From: CALEMW01 sp964343835
GTDB lineage: Bacteria; Krumholzibacteriota; Krumholzibacteriia; LZORAL124-64-63
Assembly: GCA_964343835.1 (NCBI GenBank)
Contig: CAYFKR010000001.1
Coordinates: 279,944-343,943, forward strand
Length of the DNA stretch: 64,000 bases
Direction of reading: 5' to 3'
The position numbers and the translations under genes were made by a program. The first letter of the stretch is position 1. Each line of letters opens with the position of its first letter. Shown here piece after piece: positions 15,830-25,296 of the stretch. The notes beneath the pieces are model-generated. The model saw nothing but the letters and a program-made list of their open reading frames with translations, made no database searches and was not told where the DNA came from.

Positions 15830-17491
15830 ATGAGCATCCAGGATCGTCTCGAAGCATTGCTGTCCGGCGGCAACATCCACCGCAACAGCTCCCGTGCGGA
15901 CCTGATCCAGGCCTGCGTGAACAATGGTGAGGCGTTCGTCAGCAAGAACGGCGCTCTCGCGACCTGGACCCGTCCCGAGTCCACCGGCCGCAGCCCCCAG
16001 GACACGATCATCGTCAAGCGGCCCGAGAGCGAGGCTACGATCGACTGGACGGCAGCCAACAACATCCCCGTCGATCCCGAGACCTTCGACATGCTCGTGG
16101 ACGACGCCATGGCCACCCTCGGCGACAGCGGCGGCGTGTACGTGAGCGACCGCGTGGTGGGCGCCGACGCCGCCTACGCCCTGCCCGTGACCACCGTGTC
16201 GAACAAGGCCCTGAACGTGCTGTTCCTCGACAACATGTTCCGCCCCCGTCCCGACGGCATCGAGAACAGCATCTTCGCCGACAAGCCCTTCACGCTGCTC
16301 GTCTGCCCCGACGACAAGCTCGACCCCGCGAAGTACGAGGGCCGCCTGCGCATCGACCCGCGCATCGACGGCACCAGCACCATGGTCATCGCCACCGACT
16401 TCGACCGCCGCATCGGCGTGGTCTACGGCTCGGCGTACTGCGGCAGCTGCAAGAAGATGCTCTTCACGGTCATGAACTACCTGCTGCCCGCCGCGGGCAT
16501 CCTGCCCATCCACTGCTCGGCCAACGAGGGCGAAGAGGGCGACATCGCCCTGCTGCTCGGCCTCAGCGGCACCGGCAAGACGACCCTGTCGGCCGACGCC
16601 TCCCGCGCGCTGCTGGGAGACGACGAGCACGGCTGGAGCGACACCGGCACCGCCAACTTCGAGAACGGCTGCTACGCCAAGCTGATCGACCTGAACCCCG
16701 AGAAGGAGCCGGAGATCTACAAGGCCTGCTTCGAGGAGCGGCCCTGGCAGGAGCACGGCGCCATCATCGAGAACGCGATGATGTACCCCGACGGCACCTT
16801 CGACCTCTTCGACGACCGGTTCACGCCGAACAGCCGCGGCAGCTACCCGCTGGAGTACCTGACGAACATCAAGCCCAGCTCCACCGGCGGCCACCCCAAG
16901 ACCATCCTGTTCCTCACCGCCGACGCCAACGGCGTGCTGCCCCCCGTCAGCAAGCTGACGAAGGAGCAGGCCATGCTGTGGTTCATCATGGGCTACACCA
17001 GCAAGCTGGCCGGCACCGAGACCGGCGTGACCGAGCCCAAGAGCGCCTTCTCGCGCTTCTTCGGTGCGCCTTTCATGCCCCGCAACCCGGACGACTACGC
17101 CGACCTGCTGGGCAAGAAGCTGGACGAGCACGGCACGCAGGTGTACCTGGTCAACACCGGCTGGAGCGGCGGCCCGTACGGCGTCGGCTCCCGCATGGAC
17201 ATCATGCTGACCCGGGCCATGTGCAACGCCGCCATCAACGGCTCCCTGGCCGACGTGGAGTACGTGCAGGATCCCATCTTCAAGGTGCACGTGCCCAAGA
17301 CCTGCCCGGGCGTCGACGATGCGTCGATCCTGTGGCCGGAGAACACCTGGGACGACAAGGCCGCCTACGCCGAGCGCGCCCAGAAGCTCGCCGGCGACTT
17401 CGCCGCCCAGTGGGAGAAGGCGTACGCCGACAAGGGCATCGACCAGGCCATCGCGGCCGAGTGCCCGGGCGTGGCCACGACCACGGCCTGA
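15830..17491 (+). CDS. pckA: Phosphoenolpyruvate carboxykinase (ATP)
   Basis: This 553-residue gluconeogenic enzyme converts oxaloacetate plus ATP to PEP, CO2 and ADP. It carries the PEPCK kinase-1a P-loop GLSGTGKTTLS, the kinase-2-like region ENGCYAKLIDL, the substrate motif RIGVVYGSAYCGSCKK, and NTGWSGGPYGVG followed by R in the C-terminal nucleotide domain. Length is slightly above the usual 525-540, with the extra residues at the C-terminus. The ATG at 15830 is preferred over GTG 15821. A T-rich tract and a Rex-like palindrome precede it, and a strong terminator follows, so it is monocistronic. Confidence 0.95.
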   Translation: MSIQDRLEALLSGGNIHRNSSRADLIQACVNNGEAFVSKNGALATWTRPESTGRSPQDTIIVKRPESEATIDWTAANNIPVDPETFDMLVDDAMATLGDSGGVYVSDRVVGADAAYALPVTTVSNKALNVLFLDNMFRPRPDGIENSIFADKPFTLLVCPDDKLDPAKYEGRLRIDPRIDGTSTMVIATDFDRRIGVVYGSAYCGSCKKMLFTVMNYLLPAAGILPIHCSANEGEEGDIALLLGLSGTGKTTLSADASRALLGDDEHGWSDTGTANFENGCYAKLIDLNPEKEPEIYKACFEERPWQEHGAIIENAMMYPDGTFDLFDDRFTPNSRGSYPLEYLTNIKPSSTGGHPKTILFLTADANGVLPPVSKLTKEQAMLWFIMGYTSKLAGTETGVTEPKSAFSRFFGAPFMPRNPDDYADLLGKKLDEHGTQVYLVNTGWSGGPYGVGSRMDIMLTRAMCNAAINGSLADVEYVQDPIFKVHVPKTCPGVDDASILWPENTWDDKAAYAERAQKLAGDFAAQWEKAYADKGIDQAIAAECPGVATTTA

Positions 17492-17514
17492 TTCTGATAG
17501 GATCCAGCTGAATC

Positions 17515-17550
17515 GGCGCCCTTCCCGGTTTCGGGGAGGGCGCCGTTTTA
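17515..17550 (+). terminator. Rho-independent terminator after pckA
   Basis: GGCGCCCTTCCC / GGGGAGGGCGCC hairpin (17515-17526 and about 17533-17544) followed by GTTTTA, 24 nt after the stop. Confidence 0.85.
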
Positions 17551-17680
17551 CCATGAGGCATAAAATCGGCCTATTCCACTCTTGATAATTGGTGTTCACT
17601 TTTCTCTCAACCTCCCGCCCTCGATGCCCGAGTCAAAGACCCACGGGTGGAATAGGGAATGAGATTGAGAGGAGTATTCG

Positions 17681-19789
17681 ATGCGCATGGGACGCGGACT
17701 CAGAGCCCGGATCCTCAACGGAGCTCTCGCACTGGTGACCCTGACGGCGGTAGCGGGCGTCGTGGGTTATCTCGGAATTCGCTCGGTGGGACACAGCCTC
17801 CACATTGTCGGTGACGAGGAGAGCCCCCTGATGGACATGGCCATGGAGATGCAGCTCTCCCTGCTGGAGGGGCGCAACGCCATGGAGGAATACAAGGGCG
17901 CGGTGTCGGTCCTGGGCTCGCGCGAGTCCGGTGAGCTCGACGGCCTGCGCTCCCTGTTCGACGGCACGGTCTCGGATTTCGACCGCAGTGCCGGCGCGAT
18001 CCTCGAAGGAGCCGTCTTCGAGGGAGGGTTCGAGGTGGAGCCCACCGACAACCCCGAGCTGGCGGATCTCGTTCGTCGAGCCGAGCAGATGCACAACGAC
18101 AGCTTCATGCCGGCGGCGGGTCGACTCGCCGATCTCGGCGTGACCGTGCTGGCGGCCGCCGATGAACGGGACGCGGCCATGGAGGCTGTGGAGTCCGCCG
18201 CCGACGAGATCCAAGGCGATGCCGGCGACGTGGAGGAGAGCCTGGGCGGGGTGGTCCGATCGCAGCTGGGCAGCGGGCAGCTCAACGCCAAGGCCGAGGA
18301 ACTCCTCCGGCACGAGGTGCCCCTGCTGGACGTGGCCAACGAGATCAAGATCGCCATCGCCACCGCCCGGATCGGCGTGGAGGAAGCGGTGCAGGCCACC
18401 CGCTCCGACGACCTCGCCGCCGCTGCGGCAGAGTACGAGTCCGCCAACGCGGCATTCGACGTCCTCGTGGGGCTCGCCCTGAACGGCGGTGATCTGGACG
18501 GCACCCCGGTCCTCGCCCTCGACGACGACGACATGCGCAAGCGGGTCGAGGAGCTCGATCGGGATCACGCCGAGTTCCAGGCAGCTGCGGACCGTCTGAT
18601 CGCAGCCCAGCGCCACATGATCGAATCTTCCGCGGCCATGGCGGCCGCCATGGCCGAGTTCGATGCCACCGGCGAAGAAGCCGCGGTGCTGCTCGAGCAG
18701 GTCGAGGAGATGGCCTACGCCGAGCTCCATGCCGCCAAGAAGAGCGGCAACAACTCGGTGGTGGCGTCGCAGCGGTGGCTCTTCGTCATCGTGGGCGTCT
18801 CGATCCTGGCGGGCGTGGCCATGGGGCTGCTGTTTTCCGCCTCCATCGCCGGTCAGATCGGCCGGGTGGCCGAGAATCTGGGACGCGGCTCCGAGCAGGT
18901 GACCTCCGCCTCGGACCAGGTGGCCCAGACCAGCCAGATGCTGGCCGAAGGCGCCAGCGAACAGGCGTCGAGTCTGGAGGAGATCTCCGCCACCCTGCAC
19001 CAGATGTCTTCCGGCACCCGCAGCACGGCAGAGGACGCCGGTCGGGCCCGCACCATGACGTCCGGCGCCCGCGACGCCGCAGACCGGGGCAGTCAGGCCA
19101 TGCACCGCATGACCGACGCCATCGGCGAGATCAAGGCCGCCTCCGACGAGACGGCCAACATCATAAAGACCATCGACGAGATCGCCTTCCAGACCAACCT
19201 GCTGGCGCTGAACGCCGCGGTGGAGGCGGCCCGGGCCGGCGACGCCGGCAAGGGCTTCGCCGTGGTGGCCGAGGAGGTCCGCAACCTCGCCCAGCGCAGC
19301 GCCGACGCGGCCCGCACCACCACCCAGCTCATCCGCGATTCCCAGGAAGCGTCCGACAGGGGCGTGGACGTGACGTCGGAGGTGCAGTCGGTCCTGGGCG
19401 AGGTCCAGAGCGACATCGGCCAGGTCGAGGGCATCGTGGCCGGCCTCGCGGACAAGAGCAACGAGCAGGCCCGGGACATCGACCAGATCAGTCAGGCCGT
19501 GTCCAGCCTCGACGTCGTCACCCAGGGCTCGGCCGCGAGCTCCGAGGAGATCGCGTCGGCCAGCGAGGAGCTGTCGGCCCAGGCCGGCGAGATGGACGGC
19601 ATGGTGCGGGCCCTCGAGGAGGTGGCCCACGGCGAGAGCCGCCGTCGAGCCGCCTACGAAAAGCCGTCGTGGGCCGCGACCTCCGCCGCCGCGCCGGCGC
19701 CCGTCCACGACGTGGTGAGCGGGAACGACATCGGGTCCATCGAGGAAATCATGGAGCTCGACGAGCACGAGCTCATCGCCATCGACTGA
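17681..19789 (+). CDS. Methyl-accepting chemotaxis protein
   Basis: The product is a 702-residue transmembrane chemoreceptor. TM1 is at about residues 11-33. The periplasmic sensor (about 34-363) is largely helical, resembling a long 4-helix-bundle type rather than Cache. TM2 is at about 364-387 (WLFVIVGVSILAGVAMGLLF). A short linker without a clear HAMP motif follows. The signalling hairpin lies near residue 500 (IDEIAFQTNLLALNAAVEAA, GKGFAVVAEEVRNLAQRSA). The C-terminus carries no NWETF-type CheR tether. No che genes are in the window, so the receptor is orphaned here. The next gene, a porin-like protein, starts 19 nt later, suggesting cotranscription and possibly coupled ligand uptake and sensing. 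Confidence 0.92.
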   Translation: MRMGRGLRARILNGALALVTLTAVAGVVGYLGIRSVGHSLHIVGDEESPLMDMAMEMQLSLLEGRNAMEEYKGAVSVLGSRESGELDGLRSLFDGTVSDFDRSAGAILEGAVFEGGFEVEPTDNPELADLVRRAEQMHNDSFMPAAGRLADLGVTVLAAADERDAAMEAVESAADEIQGDAGDVEESLGGVVRSQLGSGQLNAKAEELLRHEVPLLDVANEIKIAIATARIGVEEAVQATRSDDLAAAAAEYESANAAFDVLVGLALNGGDLDGTPVLALDDDDMRKRVEELDRDHAEFQAAADRLIAAQRHMIESSAAMAAAMAEFDATGEEAAVLLEQVEEMAYAELHAAKKSGNNSVVASQRWLFVIVGVSILAGVAMGLLFSASIAGQIGRVAENLGRGSEQVTSASDQVAQTSQMLAEGASEQASSLEEISATLHQMSSGTRSTAEDAGRARTMTSGARDAADRGSQAMHRMTDAIGEIKAASDETANIIKTIDEIAFQTNLLALNAAVEAARAGDAGKGFAVVAEEVRNLAQRSADAARTTTQLIRDSQEASDRGVDVTSEVQSVLGEVQSDIGQVEGIVAGLADKSNEQARDIDQISQAVSSLDVVTQGSAASSEEIASASEELSAQAGEMDGMVRALEEVAHGESRRRAAYEKPSWAATSAAAPAPVHDVVSGNDIGSIEEIMELDEHELIAID

Positions 19790-19808
19790 CGCCGAGGGGA
19801 GGCATGAC

Positions 19809-20786
19809 ATGAACGCGAAACGCATGACGATGCTGATCCTGGGGATCCTGGTCGCCGCCGTGCCCGTCGTCGCCCTCGACGAGGAGTCGCTGGAGATCAC
19901 CGGATTCGGGGACTGCCTGATGCTGGCGGATCCCCAGGATGAGGCCGACGGCCATGTGCGCATCGGCCAGGCCGAGCTGGACGTGACCGCAGGCGTGGAC
20001 GACCGCACGGAACTCGCCGTGGCCGTGGCCTACGATTCCGAAGCCGAAGCCTTCGGCCTCGGGGCCTTCACCATCGAGCGCAGCCTGCTGTCGCGGGAAT
20101 CCGGGATGGTGCGGGAAGCGGGACTGGTGGTGGGCCGGTTCGACGTGCCGTTCGGCCTGGACTGGCGCGTGTACCCGTCCCTGGACCGGAAGATGGTCAC
20201 CGCACCGCTGGTGGTAGCCATGACCCACGGCTGCTGGAACGAGGTCGGGGCCCAGGGATACGTCAGGAGCGAGCGTCTGGAGCTCAAGGTCTTCGGGGTG
20301 AACGACCTGCCCTGCGACGAGGCGTCCTCCAAGCTGGGCTCGAAGGTCGCGACATCGACCAGGCACGCCGTCGGCGGCCGTCTGGGAGTGCTGCCGGCCG
20401 AGGGTCTGGAACTGGGGGCCTCGGGCGCCGTCCAGGTGGCCCACGACGGGGACCGCCCGACCACCATGGCCGGTGTGGACGCGGCCTGGAGCGTCGGCTC
20501 CTTCGAGACCAGGGGCGAATTCATCCGCCAGGAATACGCCCGCGACACCAAGTTCGCGGGAGCGGGCGAGGGCTGGTACCTGGAGGCGGCCCGCACCCTC
20601 GGCAAACATCGTCTGGGCGTGCGGTACGACCGCTTCGTCTGGAGCGACGGCGAGGGACTGGACCGACGCTGGAGCGTGGGAGTCGCCAGGATCCTCAGCG
20701 AGAACGCCGAGTGGCGGCTCGAACGTCGCATGGCACTCGACGAGGCTCCGGACGACATGATGGTCCAGCTCGTCACGGCCTTCTGA
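19809..20786 (+). CDS. Putative outer-membrane porin-like beta-barrel protein
   Basis: This 325-residue protein has a signal peptide (residues 1-22, MTMLILGILVAAVPVVA). The mature region alternates polar and hydrophobic residues in strands (AELDVTAGVDDRTELAVAVA, RLELKVFGVNDL, HRLGVRYDRFVW) and ends in Phe. This is typical of an outer-membrane barrel in the phosphate-selective porin or LbtU-like style. Two Cys pairs (DCL, GCW, PCD) may form a disulfide. It follows the chemoreceptor by 19 nt and is closed by a terminator. Substrate is unknown; a non-porin surface protein remains possible. Confidence 0.55.
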   Translation: MNAKRMTMLILGILVAAVPVVALDEESLEITGFGDCLMLADPQDEADGHVRIGQAELDVTAGVDDRTELAVAVAYDSEAEAFGLGAFTIERSLLSRESGMVREAGLVVGRFDVPFGLDWRVYPSLDRKMVTAPLVVAMTHGCWNEVGAQGYVRSERLELKVFGVNDLPCDEASSKLGSKVATSTRHAVGGRLGVLPAEGLELGASGAVQVAHDGDRPTTMAGVDAAWSVGSFETRGEFIRQEYARDTKFAGAGEGWYLEAARTLGKHRLGVRYDRFVWSDGEGLDRRWSVGVARILSENAEWRLERRMALDEAPDDMMVQLVTAF

Positions 20787-20806
20787 GCCGGACGGACCGG
20801 GAACCG

Positions 20807-20837
20807 ACGGGCGCCTCTCCGGAGGCGCCCGTTGTCG
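20807..20837 (+). terminator. Rho-independent terminator
   Basis: ACGGGCGCCTC / GAGGCGCCCGT perfect 11-bp stem (20807-20817 and 20822-20832) with a TCCG loop, 20 nt after the porin-like gene. The following TTGTCG (20832-20837), 18 nt and TACCAT (20856-20861) could be the promoter of the next gene. Confidence 0.75.
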
Positions 20838-20880
20838 TTTCCGTCCGGTGGAACTACCATGCCGGGACCGAGGAGGTCCC

Positions 20881-21492
20881 ATGCGCCGCAACGAACTGGA
20901 GTCCCGCGATCCCGCCGTCTTCGCCGAGGTGGCCGCCGCCGCCGAGGTGGGCGAGCTCGGCATCCTCACCGCCGACGGCTCACCGCGGGTGATCCCCCTG
21001 AACTTCGCAGCCGTCGGGGAGACTGTGTACTTCCACGGCGCCCTCGAAGGAGAGAAGGTCGAGTGCCTGGCCGCCGACCCCCGCTGCAGCTTCTCCATGG
21101 TCGACGCCTACAGCCTGATCCCTTCGTACTGGACGGCGCCGCGCCATGCCTGCCCGGCCACCCATTTCTTTAAGTCGGTCGAAATACGGGGGCGATGCGA
21201 GCCGGTGACGGATCTCGAGGAGAAGGCCCGTGCCCTCCAGGCGCTGATGGAGAAGTATCAGCCCGAGGGCGGGCACGACCCGATCGTCGCCGACCATCCC
21301 GTGTATGCGAAGGCCCTCGCGGGTGTCGGTGTATTCCGGGTGCGGGGGACCTGGACGGCCAAGGTGAAGTTTGGGGTCAACGAGCCGGCGAAGCTGCGTC
21401 GGACGTTGGTGGAGAAGCTGAGGGAGCGGGGAGGACCCAGGGATCTGGAAACGGCCGTCGAGATCGAACGCACGCTGGAGGAATCGTCATGA
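20881..21492 (+). CDS. Pyridoxamine-5'-phosphate-oxidase-fold (NimA-like) flavoprotein
   Basis: This 203-residue split-barrel protein carries VGELGILTADGSPRVIPLNF and VYFHGALEGEKVECL, typical of the PNPOx/NimA-related family, followed by SVEIRGRCEPVTDLEEKARAL. Such proteins bind FMN, F420 or heme and reduce small molecules; substrate is not predictable here. The ATG has a GAGGAGGTCCC ribosome-binding site directly upstream, so the longer upstream reading frame is not used. Its stop overlaps the ATG of the AlkD-like gene. Confidence 0.8.
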   Translation: MRRNELESRDPAVFAEVAAAAEVGELGILTADGSPRVIPLNFAAVGETVYFHGALEGEKVECLAADPRCSFSMVDAYSLIPSYWTAPRHACPATHFFKSVEIRGRCEPVTDLEEKARALQALMEKYQPEGGHDPIVADHPVYAKALAGVGVFRVRGTWTAKVKFGVNEPAKLRRTLVEKLRERGGPRDLETAVEIERTLEESS

Positions 21493-22169
21493 CCCTGAAG
21501 CAAACCCTGGCCGCCCTGAAGAAAGCCGGCACCGCGCAGAACCGGAAGGTCTACGCCACCCACGGCGTGGCCGGCGAGCAGTACGGTGTGAGTTTCGCCG
21601 AACTGAACCGGCTGAAGAAGGTCATCGGCACCGACCATGAGCTGGCCGGCGGACTCTGGGCCACGGGCAATCATGATGCCCGCGTGCTGGCGTGCATGGT
21701 CGCGGACGCCGAAGCGTTCTCCTCACGCGAACTCGACGCCTGGGCCCGCGATCTGGACAACTACGTGATCTGCGACGCCTTCTCGACCCTGGTGGCGAAG
21801 TCGCCCCACCGCGACCGCAAGTTCGCGGCGTGGCGCGACCGCAAGAGTGAGTGGACGGCGGCCACGGCCTGGAACGTGTTCTGCGCCCTGGCCATGCATG
21901 CGGACGACCGGCCCGACGCGTTCTTTCACGAGCCCCTCGAGGCCATCGAGCGCGAGATCCACGATCGTCCCAACAGGGTGCGCCACAGCATGAACCAGGC
22001 GGTCATCTGCATCGGGGTGCGCAACACGGCCCTCGAGAAGAAGGCGCGTGCCGCGGCGAAACGGATCGGCAAGGTCGAAGTGGACCACGGAAAGACGAGC
22101 TGCAAGACGCCCGACGCCGTCGCCTACATCGAGAAGACGAAGGCGCATCGGGCGAAGAAGAAGCGCTGA
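21489..22169 (+). CDS. AlkD-like HEAT-repeat DNA alkylation repair protein
   Basis: This 226-residue helical protein belongs to the DNA alkylation repair (AlkC/AlkD-like) family. Visible features are HEAT-like repeats with GVSFAELNRLKKVIG, ELAGGLWATGNHDARVLACM, WTAATAWNVFCALA and SMNQAVICIGVRN. The Lys/Arg-rich tail (KTKAHRAKKKR) suits DNA binding. AlkD enzymes excise N3- and N7-alkylpurines without base flipping. Whether this member is catalytic is uncertain, because some family members are non-enzymatic. It overlaps the PNPOx-like gene by 4 nt (ATGA), indicating a two-gene operon. Confidence 0.75.
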   Translation: MTLKQTLAALKKAGTAQNRKVYATHGVAGEQYGVSFAELNRLKKVIGTDHELAGGLWATGNHDARVLACMVADAEAFSSRELDAWARDLDNYVICDAFSTLVAKSPHRDRKFAAWRDRKSEWTAATAWNVFCALAMHADDRPDAFFHEPLEAIEREIHDRPNRVRHSMNQAVICIGVRNTALEKKARAAAKRIGKVEVDHGKTSCKTPDAVAYIEKTKAHRAKKKR

Positions 22170-22194
22170 CCGGACAGCGTCGAGCTGCATGGGA

Positions 22195-22222
22195 AAGGGG
22201 CTCCCCCGCAGGGGAGCCCCTT
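22195..22222. terminator. Bidirectional terminator between converging genes
   Basis: AAGGGGCTCCCC / GGGGAGCCCCTT perfect 12-bp stem (22195-22206 and 22211-22222) lies between the AlkD-like gene and the oppositely oriented prolyl oligopeptidase gene. Confidence 0.85.
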
Positions 22223-22245
22223 CCTCGTCGGATCCCGTCCGTCGA

Positions 22246-24378
22246 TCAGTCCATGCCGAGGTGGTGCCACAGGAAGGCCCACTCGTCGGCCACTTCCTCG
22301 ATGATCTTCGAGGTGGGCTTGCCGCCGCCGTGGCCGGCCTTGGTCTCGATGCGGATCAGCACCGGGCCCGTTCCGGCGTGGGCTTCCTGGATGCGCGCGG
22401 CATACTTGAAGCTGTGGCCGGGCACCACGCGGTCGTCGTGGTCGGCGGTGGTGACCAGCACGGCCGGGTAGTCCACCCCGTCCTTCAGGTTGTGGTAGGG
22501 GGAGTAGGCGTACAGCGTGGGGAACATGTCCGGGTCCTCGCTGCTGCCGTAGTCGCTCACCCAGGCCCAGCCGATGGTGAACAGGTGGAAGCGCAGCATG
22601 TCCATCACGCCCACGGCTGGGATGGCCGCGGCCCACAGGTCGGGGCGCTGGTTCACCACGGCGCCCACCAGCGTACCGCCGTTGCTGCCGCCCTGGCAGG
22701 CCAGCTTGTCGCTGGAGGTGTAGCCCTCGTCGATCAGGTACTCGGCCGCGGCGATGAAGTCGTCGAAGACGTTCTGCTTGTTCTTCAGCATGCCGCCCTG
22801 GTGCCACTCCTCGCCGTACTCGCCGCCGCCCCGCAGGTTCGCCAGGGCGAAGATGCCGCCCATCTCCACCCACGCCAGGCGCGAGATGGAGAAGTAGGGC
22901 GTGAGCGACACGTTGAACCCGCCGTAGCCGTAGAGCAGCGTCGGGTTGGAGCCGTCCATGGGGACGTCCTTCTTCCGCACGATGAACATGGGCACCTTGG
23001 TGCCGTCCTTGGACTCGTAGAAGACCTGGTCGGTGGTGTAGCCGCTCAGGTCGACGTCGATGCCGGGCTCGCGGAAGACGGTGCTCTCGCCGGTCTCGAA
23101 GTCGTACTTGAAGATTGTGGGCGGGTAGAGGAACGACGTGAACGTGTAGAACGTCTCGGTGTCCTCGCGCTCGCCGCCGACGCCGCCGACGGTGCCGATG
23201 CCCGGCAGCGCCACCTCGCCGATCTGGTGCCCGTGGATGTCGAAGCGGTACACGACGCTGTGGGCGTCCTTCATGTACTGCCCCACGAACTCGTTGCCGT
23301 TGATCATGCCCATGCCGCGCAGGGTGATGTCCCTCTCGGCCACCAGCTCGTGCCACTCGCTCTTGGCGGGGTTGGCGACGTCCACGGCGATCAGGCGCTT
23401 GCGGGGGGCGTCGAGGTCGGTGGTCATGTAGAAGATGCCGCCGTCGTGGCCCACGAACGAGTAGTCGGCCTCGAACTCGGAGATCAGCTCCTGAACGCCG
23501 GCCCCGGGGTTCCGCAGGTCCTTGTAGAAGAGCAGGTTCATGGGCGAGGTGCCCTTCCAGACGCTGATGATCAGGTAGTCGCCGCTCTCGGTCACGCCGC
23601 CGCCGAAGCCCCACTCCTTCTGGTCGGGACGCTCGTAGACCAGCACGTCGTCGCTCTGGGGGGTGCCCACCTTGTGGTAGTAGAGCTTCTGGAAGTAGTT
23701 GGCGTCCTCGAGCTCGTCGCCCTCGGTGGGGGCGTCGTAGCGGCTGTAGTAGAAGCCTTCGCCCTTCTCGTCCCAGCTGGCGCCGGAGAACTTGCTCCAC
23801 TCGACCTTGTCGGAGAGATCCTCGCCGGTGTCGATGTCGCGCACGTACCAGGTGCGCCAGTCGGAGCCGCTCACGTTGGTGGCCCAGGCCATGAGCTTGC
23901 CGTCGCGGCTGATGCTCATGCCGCCCAGGGCGACCGTGCCGTCCTCGCTCAGGGTGTTGGGGTCGATGAGCACGCGGGGCTCGCCGTCCAGGCTCTCCTG
24001 CACGTAGATGACCGACTGGTTCTGCAGGCCGTCGTTCTTGGAGAAGAAGTAGCGGCCGCCGCGCTCGAAGGGCGCGCCGTACTTGGGGTAGTCCCAGAGG
24101 TCGGTCAGGCGCTTCTGGATGCGGTCGCGGCTGGGCAGCGACTCGAGGTACGGGAAGGTGAGCTCGTTCTGGGCCTCGACCCAGGCGCGGGTCTCGTCGC
24201 TGTCGGGGTCCTCGAGCCAACGGTAGGGGTCGGCCACCTGGGTGCCGTGGTAGTCGTCCACGACGTCGCCCTTGCGGGCCTCGGGGTACTCGAACGTCAT
24301 GGTCTCCTGGTCCTGCGTCGAGTTGCAGCCCACGAGCAGCGCTGCGGCCAAGAGCAGGAGGATGAGGGTTCTGGACAT
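22246..24378 (-). CDS. Prolyl oligopeptidase (S9A) lipoprotein
   Basis: The product is a 710-residue serine peptidase cleaving after proline in short peptides. Residues 1-19 form a lipoprotein signal (LLLLAAALLVGC), so the enzyme is probably membrane-anchored on the periplasmic or outer-membrane face. An N-terminal helix and propeller start with YPEARKGDVVDDYHGTQVADPYRWLED. The alpha/beta-hydrolase domain carries the nucleophile elbow GGSNGG (Ser565), the acid in ADHDDRVVPGHS and the base in KAGHGGGKPT. The long N-terminal reading frame upstream of this ATG is non-coding; the lipoprotein start decides the position. Together with the two M1 peptidases it points to extracellular peptide use. 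Confidence 0.95.
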   Translation of the reverse strand: MSRTLILLLLAAALLVGCNSTQDQETMTFEYPEARKGDVVDDYHGTQVADPYRWLEDPDSDETRAWVEAQNELTFPYLESLPSRDRIQKRLTDLWDYPKYGAPFERGGRYFFSKNDGLQNQSVIYVQESLDGEPRVLIDPNTLSEDGTVALGGMSISRDGKLMAWATNVSGSDWRTWYVRDIDTGEDLSDKVEWSKFSGASWDEKGEGFYYSRYDAPTEGDELEDANYFQKLYYHKVGTPQSDDVLVYERPDQKEWGFGGGVTESGDYLIISVWKGTSPMNLLFYKDLRNPGAGVQELISEFEADYSFVGHDGGIFYMTTDLDAPRKRLIAVDVANPAKSEWHELVAERDITLRGMGMINGNEFVGQYMKDAHSVVYRFDIHGHQIGEVALPGIGTVGGVGGEREDTETFYTFTSFLYPPTIFKYDFETGESTVFREPGIDVDLSGYTTDQVFYESKDGTKVPMFIVRKKDVPMDGSNPTLLYGYGGFNVSLTPYFSISRLAWVEMGGIFALANLRGGGEYGEEWHQGGMLKNKQNVFDDFIAAAEYLIDEGYTSSDKLACQGGSNGGTLVGAVVNQRPDLWAAAIPAVGVMDMLRFHLFTIGWAWVSDYGSSEDPDMFPTLYAYSPYHNLKDGVDYPAVLVTTADHDDRVVPGHSFKYAARIQEAHAGTGPVLIRIETKAGHGGGKPTSKIIEEVADEWAFLWHHLGMD

Positions 24379-24556
24379 GGGATCCGACCTCGCTGTTGAT
24401 GGATCAGGGGTTCGGCCCGCAGGTAGGGGATGCGCGAGCTCTTCGGACGGCCCGGACAGTCTAGCGCGACGGAGCCCGAATGTCATGGGGGGATTGGGCG
24501 GGCGGGGCGAAACACGGGTTTCGCTCCCCTCTTTCCGGCACTATCTTGGAGCGACC

Positions 24557-25243
24557 ATGGCGAACAGACGCATCCGTGTCCTCCACGAGGACAACCACCT
24601 GCTGGTGGTCCACAAGCCCGCAGGCCTGCTCTCCCAGGGCGACGACACCAACCACGTGTCGCTGCTCGAGCTGGCCCGGGACTACGTGCGCGATAAATAC
24701 GACAAGCCCGGCAACGTCTACATGGGCCTGGTGCACAGGCTGGATCGCCCCGTGTCGGGCGTGATGGTGCTGGCGCGGACCTCCAAGGCGGCCGCCCGGC
24801 TGTCGAAGCAGTTCCGCGACGGGACCGTGCGCAAGACCTACCTGGCCGTGGTCCGGGGCTGCCCCCTGTCCGCCGACGGCGAGCTGGTGCACCACATGGG
24901 CCAGCGCGGCGACCGCGAGCGGCGCACGCCCATCGAGGACCACCCCTTCGCCGGTTCGAAGGAGGCCCGCCTGGAGTGGACGGTGACCCGGGGCGACCCG
25001 CACCTGAGCGTGCTGCGGGTGCATCCGATCACCGGCCGTCGCCACCAGATCCGGGCCCAGCTCGCCGCCGCCGGCCACCCCATCGTGGGCGACCGCAAGT
25101 ACGGCGACGAGGAGGCTCTGCCCGACCGCAGCATCGCGCTGCACGCCTGGCGGCTGGAGCTGGACCACCCCGTGGGGGGCGCCCGGCTCGAGTTCGTCTC
25201 GCCGCCGCCCCGCCGGGAACCCTGGCCCCAGGGCACGGTTTGA
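24557..25243 (+). CDS. RluA/RluD-family RNA pseudouridine synthase
   Basis: The product is 228 residues. The catalytic motif HRLDRPVSG places the nucleophilic aspartate at Asp63. Other family motifs are LLVVHKPAGLLSQ, RKTYLAVV and HPITGRRHQIRAQLAAAGHPIVGD. There is no S4 domain, so it resembles RluA or TruC-type enzymes rather than RluD. The RNA target (rRNA or tRNA uridine) cannot be chosen from sequence. The ATG lies 10 nt after TATCTTGGAG, where GGAG is the ribosome-binding site. The gene is divergent from the peptidase gene. Confidence 0.92.
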   Translation: MANRRIRVLHEDNHLLVVHKPAGLLSQGDDTNHVSLLELARDYVRDKYDKPGNVYMGLVHRLDRPVSGVMVLARTSKAAARLSKQFRDGTVRKTYLAVVRGCPLSADGELVHHMGQRGDRERRTPIEDHPFAGSKEARLEWTVTRGDPHLSVLRVHPITGRRHQIRAQLAAAGHPIVGDRKYGDEEALPDRSIALHAWRLELDHPVGGARLEFVSPPPRREPWPQGTV

Positions 25244-25296
25244 CATCGACTCCACGGCCGCCCCGGCGGCTTTCCCATCAGAGAGGTAACGACGAC

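Noticed and set aside
20848..20880. Upstream ATG for the PNPOx-like gene
   Set aside because: The added residues (MELPCRDRGGP) contain the ribosome-binding site of the downstream ATG and are not family-like.
24379..24486. N-terminal extension of the prolyl oligopeptidase
   Set aside because: The downstream ATG begins a textbook lipoprotein signal peptide; the extension would bury it.
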